64,000 bases of DNA from Magicicada septendecula (lineage: Eukaryota; Arthropoda; Insecta; Hemiptera; Cicadidae), in the NCBI GenBank assembly GCA_034769895.1, contig JAWRYS010001452.1:186001-250000 (forward strand). Direction: 5' to 3'. The notes under the pieces were generated by a model, which ran no database searches, was not told the origin of the DNA, and saw only the letters and a program-made list of their open reading frames with translations. A program made the translations under genes and the position numbers. Shown one piece after another: positions 39,470 to 52,451 of this stretch (position 1 is the first letter of the stretch; each line of letters begins with the position of its first letter).

Positions 39470-39558
39470 CAAGCCCCATGTTGGGCGCCAATTTATAACC
39501 TACCGTTCGCGAATGTCCTGCCTACTTCAAGCCCCGCGATGGAAGCCAATTTATAACC
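39470..39558 (-). repeat. Imperfect 31-bp repeat of the LTR-end/primer-site context
   Basis: 39470-39500 and 39528-39558 align without gaps. Both read GGTTATAAATTGGC, then a variable centre, then GGGGCTTG on the minus strand. The copy nearer gag keeps the good tRNA-Lys match; the other is weaker. This suggests a past duplication at the LTR border. It is conserved in all five units. Confidence 0.7.
39473..39490 (-). other. tRNA-Lys-type primer-binding-site-like sequence, unit 1
   Basis: The minus strand reads TGGCGCCCAACATGGGGC. From memory this is complementary to the last 18 bases of insect tRNA-Lys(CTT) (the TGGCGCCCAACGTGGGGC type used by gypsy) except for one base. It lies between the LTR-like segment ending TTATAAAT and the gag-like region. 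A second, weaker copy of the same 31-bp context lies 58 bp away at 39528-39558. Confidence 0.6.
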
Positions 39559-40920
39559 AAACTCGTGTCTCGTGTCCCCTCGTATACCTCTGTAAAATAT
39601 AACAGTGTGTCTGCGTGCGAAAATCTGTCTGTGTTTCTTACCACTGCGTCCTCGTACGGCGATGTACTTCACGATGTTTGGGCCCGTAGCGAACGTACTG
39701 GGGACCAGGTATCGTGGTTCCCGATTTGAGTTTCAAACGTAGTGGATTATCTCCGGGTGGCGCCAAATTGTTTATAGAAAACAATTAAAATGGTTTGCTT
39801 ATCAATGTTCTATTTGAACGAGGCGACGAATTCAATCTGTCCCGCCCTTTCTCAATTTCGTGTCAATCGAGATAGCGGTTGCTGGATTCGCTACTTGAGC
39901 GCTCGCCGTCGCATTGGAAACCTTCACTATACATTATATTTTTAAACATACACTTTGCTAATAGAAATAAGACACGAGTTAACACACACAGTATAAATTT
40001 ATTATTAATTGGAAGTTAGTATTTTATAGACACAAGTTGTAATTAGTTTGTTCATATATAATTCTGCAACGGATAATTCTTTATAAGACTCTTACTCAAG
40101 GTTAAACGATTGACTTTTGAATACAAATAAACAGTAATGGCGATTTATTTCGCCGATCAACAAATATTTTGGTCGACGTTTGTGGGTTGTTTGGATCACG
40201 TTAAAAGGTTCAGATGCAGTTACAACATTAAAAATACACAACCTTACAATGTTTTTTCCTTATGTAGGATAATGTGTAGTGGTAATTGTTTTGTTTAAGT
40301 GTCATACAAGATGTTTATAAGTCGTACATAAATATGAGTTTAGTTCTATAGTTAACAAAATTTTCAGTGATATAATTTTATGGATCAATCCTTGTAAGAG
40401 AATAAAAATGATTTAGTGGTATTCAAAATACATTGAGAAATGGTCAAAGTGCGTTTATTTTTTGGAAGTTGAAATAATTTAACTGATACTTAACAGCCTT
40501 GCAGTACGGTATTATTCGGGATGAAGAGAAGGAAGGATTATGGCTTCAATATTGTTCCTGTGTACTTTATTCGAGCTTCGGCATCTTTTTCACAGTGGGT
40601 TGGACTTATTTGGATATTTCATATTGAGTTAAACGTCTTCTCCCTCTGGAAATGGTATTCTGCATCCATCAGGCTTCTGTACTCTCAATTTCTACACTTT
40701 GTTTTACTTCTAAGATGTCTCAAACGTTAAAAGGTGTTGTACAGACGATTCGCGTCTGGCTTGCGATAGCGTCACTTTCCAAGTAAATGTATTTAACGGT
40801 AATTACCTCGTTAAACGGCCGTTCCCATGGTTACGTGTTTGCTCTCATTGGGTGAGCTCAATATTAGTACATTGTTATCAATTTTCGAATTTCTTTCAAA
40901 TCTTCCCATATCTTCGGACT
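39491..40920 (-). repeat. LTR-like segment, unit 1 (borders inferred)
   Basis: The borders are inferred from the flanks: the primer-binding-site-like sequence on the gag side and a purine tract on the other (minus strand). This gives about 1430 bp, starting AGTCCGAAG and ending GGTTATAAAT on the minus strand. It contains AATAAA on that strand at about 40149-40144 and 40003-39998. A TGGCGCCA at 39758-39765 offers an alternative 3' border with a 1155-bp LTR. Each unit has only one such segment, so the borders cannot be confirmed by comparing two LTRs of one insertion. The plus-strand 69-residue frame at 40521-40730 is probably chance. Confidence 0.4.
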
Positions 40921-40945
40921 TTCTTCCTCCTCTTATCTTCCTTCT
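40919..40945 (-). other. Polypurine-tract-like sequence, unit 1
   Basis: The minus strand is 27 bases of A/G with one T, directly before the inferred LTR start. Its equivalents lie at about 46683-46709, 52450-52476 and 58230-58256. Purine runs are common on this strand, so position is the main support. Confidence 0.4.
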
Positions 40946-43816
40946 GAGTTAATATCTAAATGCACTGTCATTTATATTTTCTCACAACGATTATTTTGGT
41001 ACCCCACAATATTGGGTTTTATCAAGTTTTTTTAAGTTCACAATTAATTTCATACTTACTAATCACATTTCTTTGTTTATATAATTCCTTAATTTAATAT
41101 TTGGTTTTTAATAATAACTACTATTCATCCTTGATGAATTAGTCACATTGGATTTGTCCATTACATGGTGATTTTTATACAATTAGTAATTGTTTATGTT
41201 TGACCGTTAGGCCTGTTTCACATTTAAGTAGCCATTACTGGATTTTTGTGGCTTCATACACAACATATTTCATTGAGTCCCAAATTGTTATTTTGCATTT
41301 ATAATTAGGTTTAATGTATCTGGATGTGTTTTAATTAGTAACAACTGTGTTATTCAATCTTACTTGCTAATTATTTGCTATTCATTTCCAATATAAAATA
41401 AAACATCTAGGCCTATGGTCTGTATAACTCTTACAGCCATATCCATTTCATAACTAACAGTTTATATAATTCATTATTTCTTATTTGTTGTTCTGGTGCT
41501 AAACAATCTCACCTCTATTGAACTTTTTCCATTAAACTCACCTTATAACATGGGTATTGGATACAAACTTATTTTCTAATGCTTTTTTCTCTCCCTTCCA
41601 TATTAACACCATCTAATTACTTTTCTTTGTGAAACACACCTTTAAACTTTTACAATACATTTTTAAGTTATAACAATATTCTTTACTAGTCATCACAGTG
41701 AATATCACTACTTAGTGTTCATTATTCACTGATTAAATGTTCTATCCTAAATACTATTCATTGCAACTTGTTAAATGTTATTGTTCACTCTTAAAATTAA
41801 AACATATTGTTCACTCTTAAAACTAAAACATAAGTAATTTTACTAAGTCTTTACCTTAGCCTACTCTCCTCTTACTATTTGTATGATAGACAATATTTGT
41901 ATTTATTTTTCACTAGCACTTTCTTAAATTATTTAGTGTTCATTATAATTTATTTAGTGTTTCTTTAGTATTATATCACTCTAGTATAAATCACTTTCAC
42001 TAATTCAACTTCCATTTATTTCTCATCATTTTATTCTCTTTCTCTACACACTATCTATATAACATTATTAATATTGTGTCTTTCTTAGTTAACAAATTAC
42101 ATATATCCCTAACTCTTTTGGTTAGTGTATTTTTATACATTGTTTCATATTACTGACGGTTCATAATTGTCATTTTATCAATACTAACATTCATTAATAG
42201 TTTTGGTTCTTAACCGAATTTCATTGTCTTTATTACTTTGGGTTACATTATTTCTCCCTTTTCTGTTTTTCATTACTTGTCTAGTTTTCTTGATGCGTTT
42301 CATCTTGTTTTCTTCCTCATGGGTTTGTTCTCTCATGGTTTTCATTCTTCTTCTCCTTCCTTCGTCTTGTTTTCTTTATTTTGATTTCTTAGCTGGTTTC
42401 TCAACTGGTTTCTCAATTGGCCAATCTCTGGGGTTGGGTCAATGTCGTTTGTCTGTCAGTCTATCATTTTAGTTTCTTTGTTAATCACTTTCAGTTTATT
42501 ACACCTCCTCCTTCCATGATAATTACCTTTTATTTATTTTTTACTATCCACATAATTTATTTATTCAAACATAATATCATTTAGCATTTTTTATACATAC
42601 TTATTGTTATCAAAATTTATCTGAATTTGGTGATGTTATATAATGCTCTCCCACCAAAATTGATCATTTTATAAAACGTGATTCTAAGTTTGATGAAATT
42701 ATCAATTGTATCGTATCATTTTCTTCTTAAACTCTCCTGCTTCTCACTCGATTTTTTATGCTTAATTCTGTATCTTTTATTTCCTTTCTCCTGATTCTTT
42801 TCTTCGTCATTTTTTCTTATTGCGAACTGGCTTATTGATTTTATATTATAAATTATTCCCTATAAATCTTATTTTCCCTAACTATCTTTACTCTGTAGTT
42901 GCAATCGATTCGGATGGGCTCTATTGGCTTACCTAACTCCGTCGTTCAAAACTACTCTTATTCTGAGGTCAGGGGAACATCATCCCTGCTAAGTAAAATG
43001 ATTGCTGGACTTATTCAACAGTCAATCTCAATTAATGAATCTTAAATATAGTCATCTCGTGACTCAACATAATAATAATAATCATAACATTTGTTGGGAA
43101 TCTTTTACCTTTGTACTTCATTATTGCTCAGTTCGAGTCATATATTTTTTCATCTTTCTTTATAGATACTACTTGATAATACTTGAAGCATTGCTTTTTA
43201 TTGATACAATTCACATTTTTATTCATTTTTAATTACTTTTCGTTTCATCTCAATTCATATTACAACTCTTAGAATGTTTGTTTTATTTATTTTGTTTTTT
43301 GATCATTGGTTTTCTTAATCTTACTTCCATTTCTTTCTAAATAGTATTGGAAGTTGGTCATTTTGATTGATAGTATTTTTTTTCATAACTTTTTAAATAT
43401 CCTAGTAAGTTAGTGTTTCTTACTAGTTGGGAATGTTTTAGCTTATTCCTTTATACTATGTTTTGCTTTTTTGTGCCTTACATTTTGGCTAAAGATTATT
43501 GTAACTTAATCTTATTTTGTTAGGAATGTTTTGTAACTTCACTCCATTATTATTAATTTTTATTCAAAGATTATAGTAAGTTATTGTTTTTTACTTTATG
43601 TGGATTCTTGGTAATTTTATTTCTCCCTTTTTTATGATTGGTCTAAAATATTCTCGAATTATCTGTGTAAGCTGTCCTTACATAACTTTTTTGAATTTTG
43701 AAATTCATTTTTTATATATATTTTTTCATTATTATTTATCAGTAAACTTTCTTGCTGAGATTATTCTTCCTTTTTATTCCAACTAACTTGGTGGGCCTTT
43801 TTAAATTGAATTCTTT

Positions 43817-45187
43817 TCAATTAAGTTTGATCGTCATAGTACTTTTTAAACTACTTAGGTAGGTTATCATGAAATCAGTCCCCTTTTCCTCGGCGTTTAT
43901 CTTCACTTGGTTTACCCATGGTCCATCATTTCCTCTGCATTTGTGGTTCGGATAACCTTGGTGTATAGAACTATTTTCTTCCTTGTTATATAGGTTTTTT
44001 CTGTTTTGTACCATGATTCTTCTAATATCATATGTTCAGTGGTAACCATGACTGCTTCCCTCATTTTATTACGTGTTTCTTTATTCAGCATTTCTATTTC
44101 TAGTATACTCAAGTGTGTTAGATACCTTCTTGATTTGTGACACCCTATCTTCTTGTGAGTCCTGTCAATTTTGTGTGATTTCCATTTTCTTATTGATTTG
44201 TTGAAGTTTTCCTCTGCTGGTTGGTTGTGAATTCCTTATATAATTTCTTTCAAGGTCCTCCTACAATCTTTATATCTCATTAATTTGCTTTGGTCGGTAA
44301 GGGGTAAATTGAACACATCAATTAGTCCGTTCTTCATCATCTCCACTTCTTCTCTTGTTTTTAGTAGTTTCTTTTTATATATTTTTCCTATTTCCTTTGT
44401 TTTCTTGATCTTCTTAATTATTCGGTTCTTCTTTACTCTTCTCAGGTTGGTTTTTGTGTGCTTAATTTTCTCATTGTTTTTGTTATCTTTATTCCCAGAA
44501 AACAATACTACTTTGTCTTCTTTATTCTTCATTTCTCCATTGATACCGTCAGAAGTGTTGTATAGTGTTTCATTCAATTGTGTGAAACCACTATCTACTG
44601 TTTCATCAAGTTGATCTGCTGGGTATCTTGTCTCTTCCCATTTTTTATTCATCTCCGTTTTTGTCTGGTTGCTTTCTTTACGACAACCTTTGAAAATTAG
44701 TCTTATTTGCTGCTTCATTTCTTCTTTATTTTTCTCGTGGTCCTTCTCCAGCTGTTCCCTCAATTCTTCCTTCAATTCTTCGTTTCTTTGCTGAATTTCC
44801 TCATCAATCGTTGTTGTAATGTTTCATTATTCTTGTTAATGGTTTGTCTCAATTCTTCCTTCTGTTTCTGAAAATTTCCTCCTGTTTTTTAAAATTTTCA
44901 CTTGTTTCTTCCTTCTGTTTCTGAAAATTTTCGTTTGTTTCTTTCTTCATTCCGTCAAATTTATTGGTCATATTATTCATCATCTCCATTAATTTTAGTA
45001 TGTTCGGGTCTCCTCTAACTTCTCCCTTGTCGCCCGCCTGTAATTCCATTTCTTCGTCTTGTGTTGGTTCTGTTGTGGTTATTGTTGTCTCCACTTCTTC
45101 AATCGGTGCTCCTTCCTCTTCTTCCCCTCTATTTTCTTCCATCTCCTTCTCCTTTGCCAACTTCTTTCCTAAATCTCTTGTGTGCAT
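43817..45187 (-). pseudogene. Fossil gag-like region, unit 2
   Basis: Near-identical copy of the unit 1 region in the same place relative to the primer-binding-site-like sequence (45240-45257). It is broken, with somewhat more breaks than the other copies. Confidence 0.5.
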
Positions 45188-45239
45188 CCTGATCTCCTTT
45201 CGTGACCGCCACTAGAACTTCCTATCTTCCTTTTTTCAA

Positions 45240-45257
45240 GCCCCATGTTGGGCGCCA
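45240..45257 (-). other. tRNA-Lys-type primer-binding-site-like sequence, unit 2
   Basis: Identical 18-base sequence to unit 1, same position relative to the gag-like region. Confidence 0.6.
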
Positions 45258-46684
45258 ATTTATAACCTACCGTTCGCGAATGTCCTGACTACTTCAAGCC
45301 CCGCGATGGAAGCCAATTTATAACCAAACTCGTGTCTCGTGTCCCCTCGTATACCTCTGTAAAATATAACAGTGTGTCTGCGTGCGAAAATGTGTCTGTG
45401 TTTCTTACCACTGCGTCCTCGTACGGCGATGTACTTCACGATGTTTGGGCCCGTAGCGAACGTACTGGGGACCAGGTATCGTGGTTCCCGATTTGAGTTT
45501 CAAACGTAGTGGATTATCTCCGGGTGGCGCCAAATTGTTTATAGAAAACAATTAAAATGGTTTGCTTATCAATGTTCTATTTGAACGAGGCGACGAATTC
45601 AATCTGTCCCGCCCTTTCTCAATTTCGTGTCAATCGAGATAGCGGTTGCTGGATTCGCTACTTGAGCGCTCGCCGTCGCATTGGAAACCTTCACTATACA
45701 TTATATTTTTAAACATACACTTTGCTAATAGAAATAAGACACGAGTTAACACACACAGTATAAATTTATTATTAATTGGAAGTTAGTATTTTATAGACAC
45801 AAGTTGTAATTAGTTTGTTCATATATAATTCTGCACCGGATAATTCTTTATAAGACTCTTACTCAAGGTTAAACGATTGACTTTTGAATACAAATAAACA
45901 GTAATGGCGATTTATTTCGCCGATCAACAAATATTTTGGTCGACGTTTGTGGGTTGTTTGGATCACGTTAAAAGGTTCAGATGCAGTTACAACATTAAAA
46001 ATACACAACCTTACAATGTTTTTTCCTTATGTAGGATAATGTGTAGTGGTAATTGTTTTGTTTAAGTGTCATACAAGATGTTTATAAGTCGTACATAAAT
46101 ATGAGTAGTTCTATAGTTAACAAAATTTTCAGTGATATAATTTTATGGATCAATCCTTGTAAGAGAATAAAAATGATTTAGTGGTATTCAAAATACATTG
46201 AGAAATGGTCAAAGTGCGTTTATTTTTTGGAAGTTGAAATAATTTAACTGATACTTAACAGCCTTGCAGTACGGTATTATTCGGGATGAAGAGAAGGAAG
46301 GATTATGGCTTCAATATTGTTCCTGTGTACTTTATTCGAGCTTCGGCATCTTTTTCACAGTGGTTTGGACTTATTTGGATATTTCATATTGAGTTAAACG
46401 TCTTCTCCCTCTGGAAATGGTATTCTGCATCCATCAGGCTTCTGTACTCTCAATTTCTACACTTTGTTTTACTTCTAAGATGTCTCAAACGTTAAAAGGT
46501 GTTGTACAGACGATTCGCGTCTGGCTTGCGATAGCGTCACTTTCCAAGTAAATGTATTTAACGGTAATTACCTCGTTAACGGCCGTTCCCATGGTTACGT
46601 GTTTGCTCTCATTGGGTGAGCTCAATATTAGTACATTGTTATCAATTTTCGAATTTCTTTCAAATCTTCCCATATCTTCGGACT
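45258..46684 (-). repeat. LTR-like segment, unit 2 (borders inferred)
   Basis: About 1427 bp between the primer-binding-site-like sequence and the purine tract, near-identical to unit 1. Confidence 0.4.
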
Positions 46685-49582
46685 TTCTTCCTCCTCTTAT
46701 CTTCCTTCTGAGTTAATATCTAAATGCACTGTCATTTATATTTTCTCACAACGATTATTTTGGTACCCCACAATATTGGGTTTTATCAAGTTTTTTTAAG
46801 TTCACGATTAATTTCATACTTACTAATCACATTTCTTTGTTTATATAATTTCTTAATTTAATATTTGGTTTTTAATAATAACTACTATTCATCCTTGATG
46901 AATTAGTCACATTGGATTTGTCCATTACATGGTGATTTTTATACAATTAGTAATTGTTTATGTTTGACCGTTAGGCCTGTTTCACATTTAAGTAGCCATT
47001 ACTGGATTTTTGTGGCTTCATACACAACATATTTCATTGAGTCCCAAATTGTTATTTTGCATTTATAATTAGGTTTAATGTATCTGGATGTGTTTTAATT
47101 AGTAACAACAGTGTTATTCAATCTTACTTGCTAATTATTTGCTATTCATTTCCAATATAAAATAAAACATCTAGGCCTATGGTCTGTATAACTCTTACAG
47201 CCATATCCATTTCATAACTAACAGTTTATATAATTCATTATTTCTTATTTGTTGTTCTGGTGCTAAACAATCTCACCTCTATTGAACTTTTTCCATTAAA
47301 CTCACCTTATAACATGGGTATTGGATACAAACTTATTTTCTAATGCTTTTTTCTCTCCCTTCCATATTAACACCATCTAATTACTTTTCTTTGTGAAACA
47401 CACCTTTAAACTTTTACAATACATTTTTAAGTTATAACAATATTCTTTACTAGTCATCACAGTGAATATCACTACTTAGTGTTCATTATTCACTGATTAA
47501 ATGTTCTATCCTAAATACTATTCATTGCAACTTGTTAAATGTTATTGTTCACTCTTAAAATTAAAACATATTGTTCACTCTTAAAACTAAAACATAAGTA
47601 ATTTTACTAAGTCTTTACCTTAGCCTACTCTCCTCTTACTATTTGTATGATAGACAATATTTGTATTTATTTTTCACTAGCACTTTCTTAAATTATTTAG
47701 TGTTCATTATAATTTATTTAGTGTTTCTTTAGTATTATATCACTCTAGTATAAATCACTTTCACTAATTCAACTTCCATTTATTTCTCATCATTTTATTC
47801 TCTTTCTCTACACACTATCTACATAACATTATTAATATTGTGTCTTTCTTAGTTAACAAATTACATATATCCCTAACTCTTTTGGTTAGTGTATTTTTAT
47901 ACATTGTTTCATATTACTGACGGTTCATAATTGTCATTTTATCAATACTAACATTCATTAATAGTTTTGGTTCTTAACCGAATTTCATTGTCTTTATTAC
48001 TTTGGGTTACATTATTTCTCCCTTTTCTGTTTTTCATTACTTGTCTAGTTTTCTTGATGCGTTTCATCTTGTTTTCTTCCTCATGGGTTTGTTCTCTCAT
48101 GGTTTTCATTCTTCTTCTCCTTCCTTCGTCTTGTTTTCTTTATTTTGATTTCTTAGCTGGTTTCTCAACTGGTTTCTCAATTGGCCAATCTCTGGGGTTG
48201 GGTCAATGTCGTTTGTCTGTCAGTCTATCATTTTAGTTTCTTTGTTAATCACTTTCAGTTTATTACACCTCCTCCTTCCATGATAATTACCTTTTATTTA
48301 TTTTTTACTATCCACATAATTTATCTATTCAAACATAATATCATTTAGCATTTTTTATACATACTTATTGTTATCAAAATTTATCTGAATTTGGTGATGT
48401 TATATAATGCTCTCCCACCAAAATTGATCATTTTATAAAACGTGATTCTAAGTTTGATGAAATTATCAATTGTATCGTATCATTTTCTTCTTAAACTCTC
48501 CTGCTTCTCACTCGATTTTTTATGCTTAATTCTGTATCTTTTATTTCCTTTCTCCTGATTCTTTTCTTCGTCATTTTTTCTTATTGCGAACTGGCTTATT
48601 GATTTTATATTATAAATTATTCCCTATAAATCTTATTTTCCCTAACTATCTTTACTCTGTAGTTGCAATCGATTCGGATGGGCTCTATTGGCTTACCTAA
48701 CTCCGTCGTTCAAAACTACTCTTATTCTGAGGTCAGGGGAACATCATCCCTGCTAAGTAAAATGATTGCTGGACTTATTCAACAGTCAATCTCAATTAAT
48801 GAATCTTAAATATAGTCATCTCGTGACTCAACATAATAATAATAATCATAACATTTGTTGGGAATCTTTTACCTTTGTACTTCATTATTGCTCAGTTCGA
48901 GTCATATATTTTTTCATCTTTCTTTATAGATACTACTTGATAATACTTGAAGCATTGCTTTTTATTGATACAATTCACATTTTTATTCATTTTTAATTAC
49001 TTTTCGTTTCATCTCAATTCATATTACAACTCTTAGAATGTTTGTTTTATTTATTTCGTTTTTTGATCATTGGTTTTCTTAATCTTACTTCCATTTCTTT
49101 CTAAATAGTATTGGAAGTTGGTCATTTTGATTGATAGTATTTTTTTTTCATAACTTTTTAAATATCCTAGTAAGTTAGTGTTTCTTACTAGTTGGGAATG
49201 TTTTTAGCTTATTCCTTTATAGTATGTTTTGCTTTTTTGTGCCTTACATTTTGGCTAAAGATTATTGTAACTTAATCTTATTTTGTTAGGAATGTTTTGT
49301 AACTTCACTCCATTATTATTAATTTTTATTCAAAGATTATAGTAAGTTATTGTTTTTTACTTTATGTGGATTCTTGGTAATTTTATTTCTCCCTTTTTTA
49401 TGATTGGTCTAAAATATTCTCGAATTATCTGTGTAAGCTGTCCTTACATAACTTTTTTGAATTTTGAAATTCATTTTTTATATATATTTTTTCATTATTA
49501 TTTATCAGTAAACTTTCTTGCTGAGATTATTCTTCCTTTTTATTCCAACTAACTTGGTGGGCCTTTTTAAATTGAATTCTTT

Positions 49583-50954
49583 TCAATTAAGTTTGATCGT
49601 CATAGTACTTTTTAAACTACTTAGGTAGGTTATCATGAAATCAGTCCCCTTTTCCTCGGCGTTTATCTTCACTTGGTTTACCCATGGTCCATCATTTCCT
49701 CTGCATTTGTGGTTCGGATAACCTTGGTGTATAGAACTATTTTCTTCCTTGTTATATAGGTTTTTTCTGTTTTGTACCATGATTCTTCTAATATCATATG
49801 TTCAGTGGTAACCATGACTGCTTCCCTCATTTTATTACGTGTTTCTTTATTCAGCATTTCTATTTCTAGTATACTCAAGTGTGTTAGATACCTTCTTGAT
49901 TTGTGACACCCTATCTTGTTGTGAGTCCTGTCAATTTTGTGTGATTTCCATTTTCTTATTGATTTGTTGAAGTTTTCCTCTGCTGGTTGGTTGTGAATTC
50001 CTTCTATAATTTCTTTCAAGGTCCTCCTACAATCTTTATATCTCATTAATTTGCTTTGGTCGGTAAGGGGTAAATTGAACACATCAATTAGTCCGTTCTT
50101 CATCATCTCCACTTCTTCTCTTGTTTTTAGTAGTTTCTTTTTATATATTTTTCCTATTTCCTTTGTTTTCTTGATCTTCTTAATTATTCGGTTCTTCTTT
50201 ACTCTTCTCAGGTTGGTTTTTGTGTGCTTAATTTTCTCATTGTTTTTGTTATCTTTATTCCCAGAAAACAATACTACTTTGTCTTCTTTATTCTTCATTT
50301 CTCCATTGATACCGTCAGAAGTGTTGTATAGTGTTTCATTCAATTGTGTGAAACCACTATCTACTGTTTCATCAAGTTGATCTGCTGGGTATCTTGTCTC
50401 TTCCCATTTTTTATTCATCTCCGTTTTTGTCTGGTTGCTTTCTTTACGACATCCTTTGAAAATTAGTCTTATTTGCTGCTTCATTTCTTCTTTATTTTTC
50501 TCGTGGTCCTTCTCCAGCTGTTCCCTCAATTCTTCCTTCAATTCTTCGTTTCTTTGCTTAATTTCCTCATCAATCGTTGTTGTAATGTTCCATTATTCTT
50601 GTTAATGGTTTGTCTCAATTCTTCCTTCTGTTTCTGAAAATTTTCCTCCTGTTTTTTAAAATTTTCACTTGTTTCTTCCTTCTGTTTCTGAAAATTTTCG
50701 TTTGTTTCTTTCTTCATTCCGTCAAATTTATTGGTCATATTATTCATCATCTCCATTAATTTTAGTATGTTCGGGTCTCCTCTAACTTCTCCCTTGTCGC
50801 CCGCCTGTAATTCCATTTCTTCGTCTTGTGTTGGTTCTGTTGTGGTTATTGTTGTCTCCACTTCTTCAATCGGTGCTCCTTCCTCTTCTTCCCCTCTATT
50901 TTCTTCCATCTTCTTCTCCTTTGCCAACTTCTTTCCTAAATCTCTTGTGTGCAT
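49583..50954 (-). pseudogene. Fossil gag-like region, unit 3
   Basis: Near-identical copy with the same acidic start, coiled coil and Lys-rich part. It is broken in the pattern shared across the array. Confidence 0.5.
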
Positions 50955-51006
50955 CCTGATCTCCTTTCGTGACCGCCGCTAGAACTTCCTATCTTCCTTT
51001 TTTCAA

Positions 51007-51024
51007 GCCCCATGTTGGGCGCCA
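51007..51024 (-). other. tRNA-Lys-type primer-binding-site-like sequence, unit 3
   Basis: Identical 18-base sequence, same context as unit 1. Confidence 0.6.
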
Positions 51025-52451
51025 ATTTATAACCTACCGTTCGCGAATGTCCTGACTACTTCAAGCCCCGCGATGGAAGCCAATTTATAACCAAACTCGT
51101 GTCTCGTGTCCCCTCGTATACCTCTGTAAAATATAGCAGTGTGTCTGCGCGCGAAAATGTGTCTGTGTTTCTTACCACTGCGTCCTCGTACGGCGATGTA
51201 CTTCACGATGTTTGGGCCCGTAGCGAACGTACTGGGGACCAGGTATCGTGGTTCCCGATTTGAGTTTCAAACGTAGTGGATTATCTCCGGGTGGCGCCAA
51301 ATTGTTTATAGAAAACAATTAAAATGGTTTGCTTATCAATGTTCTATTTGAACGAGGCGACGAATTCAATCTGTCCCGCCCTTTCTCAATTTCGTGTCAA
51401 TCGAGATAGCGGTTGCTGGATTCGCTACTTGAGCGCTCGCCGTCGCATTGGAAACCTTCACTATACATTATATTTTTAAACATACACTTTGCTAATAGAA
51501 ATAAGACACGAGTTAACACACACAGTATAAAATTATTATTAATTGGAAGTTAGTATTTTATAGACACAAGTTGTAATTAGTTTGTTCATATATAATTCTG
51601 CACCGGATAATTCTTTATAAGACTCTTACTCAAGGTTAAACGATTGACTTTTGAATACAAATAAACAGTAATGGCGATTTATTTCGCCGATCAACAAATA
51701 TTTTGGTCGACGTTTGTGGGTTGTTTGGATCACGTTAAAAGGTTCAGATGCAGTTACAACATTAAAAATACACAACCTTACAATGTTTTTTCCTCATGTA
51801 GGATAATGTGTAGTGGTAATTGTTTTGTTTAAGTGTCATACAAGATGTTTATAAGTCGTACATAAATATGAGTAGTTCTATAGTTAACAAAATTTTCAGT
51901 GATATAATTTTATGGATCAATCCTTGTAAGAGAATAAAAATGATTTAGTGGTATTCAAAATACATTGAGAAATGGTCAAAGTGCGTTTATTTTTTGGAAG
52001 TTGAAATAATTTAACTGATACTTAACAGCCTTGCAGTACGGTATTATTCGGGATGAAGAGAAGGAAGGATTATGGCTTCAATATTGTTCCTGTGTACTTT
52101 ATTCGAGCTTCGGCATCTTTTTCACAGTGGTTTGGACTTATTTGGATATTTCATATTGAGTTAAACGTCTTCTCCCTCTGGAAATGGTATTCTGCATCCA
52201 TCAGGCTTCTGTACTCTCAATTTCTACACTTTGTTTTACTTCTAAGATGTCTCAAACGTTAAAAGGTGTTGTACAGACGATTCGCGTCTGGCTTGCGATA
52301 GCGTCACTTTCCAAGTAAATGTATTTAACGGTAATTACCTCGTTAACGGCCGTTCCCATGGTTACGTGTTTGCTCTCATTGGGCGAGCTCAATATTAGTA
52401 CATTGTTATCAATTTTCGAATTTCTTTCAAATCTTCCCATATCTTCGGACT
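51025..52451 (-). repeat. LTR-like segment, unit 3 (borders inferred)
   Basis: About 1427 bp, with the same short forms as unit 2 (GAGTAGTTC, TTAACGGCCG). Confidence 0.4.

Larger units (their letters stand above)
35447..41213 (-). mobile_element. Array B unit 1, junction side
   Basis: 5767-bp unit cut in mid-phase by the junction. Its first roughly 2.3 kb (spacer sequence) carries about ten bases private to this copy, more than any interior unit. Elsewhere it shares spacer and LTR-like variants with units 4 and 5 (CTGAGATCAGG near 37193, GAGTTTAGTTC near 40336, TTAAACGGCCG near 40812) rather than with its neighbour, unit 2. Confidence 0.9.
41214..46977 (-). mobile_element. Array B unit 2
   Basis: 5764-bp unit. 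It shares a set of non-coding variants with unit 3 (CTGAGGTCAGG near 42963, GAGTAGTTC near 46102, TTAACGGCCG near 46576), defining a two-copy subgroup. Its gag-like region appears somewhat more decayed than in the other units. Confidence 0.9.
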
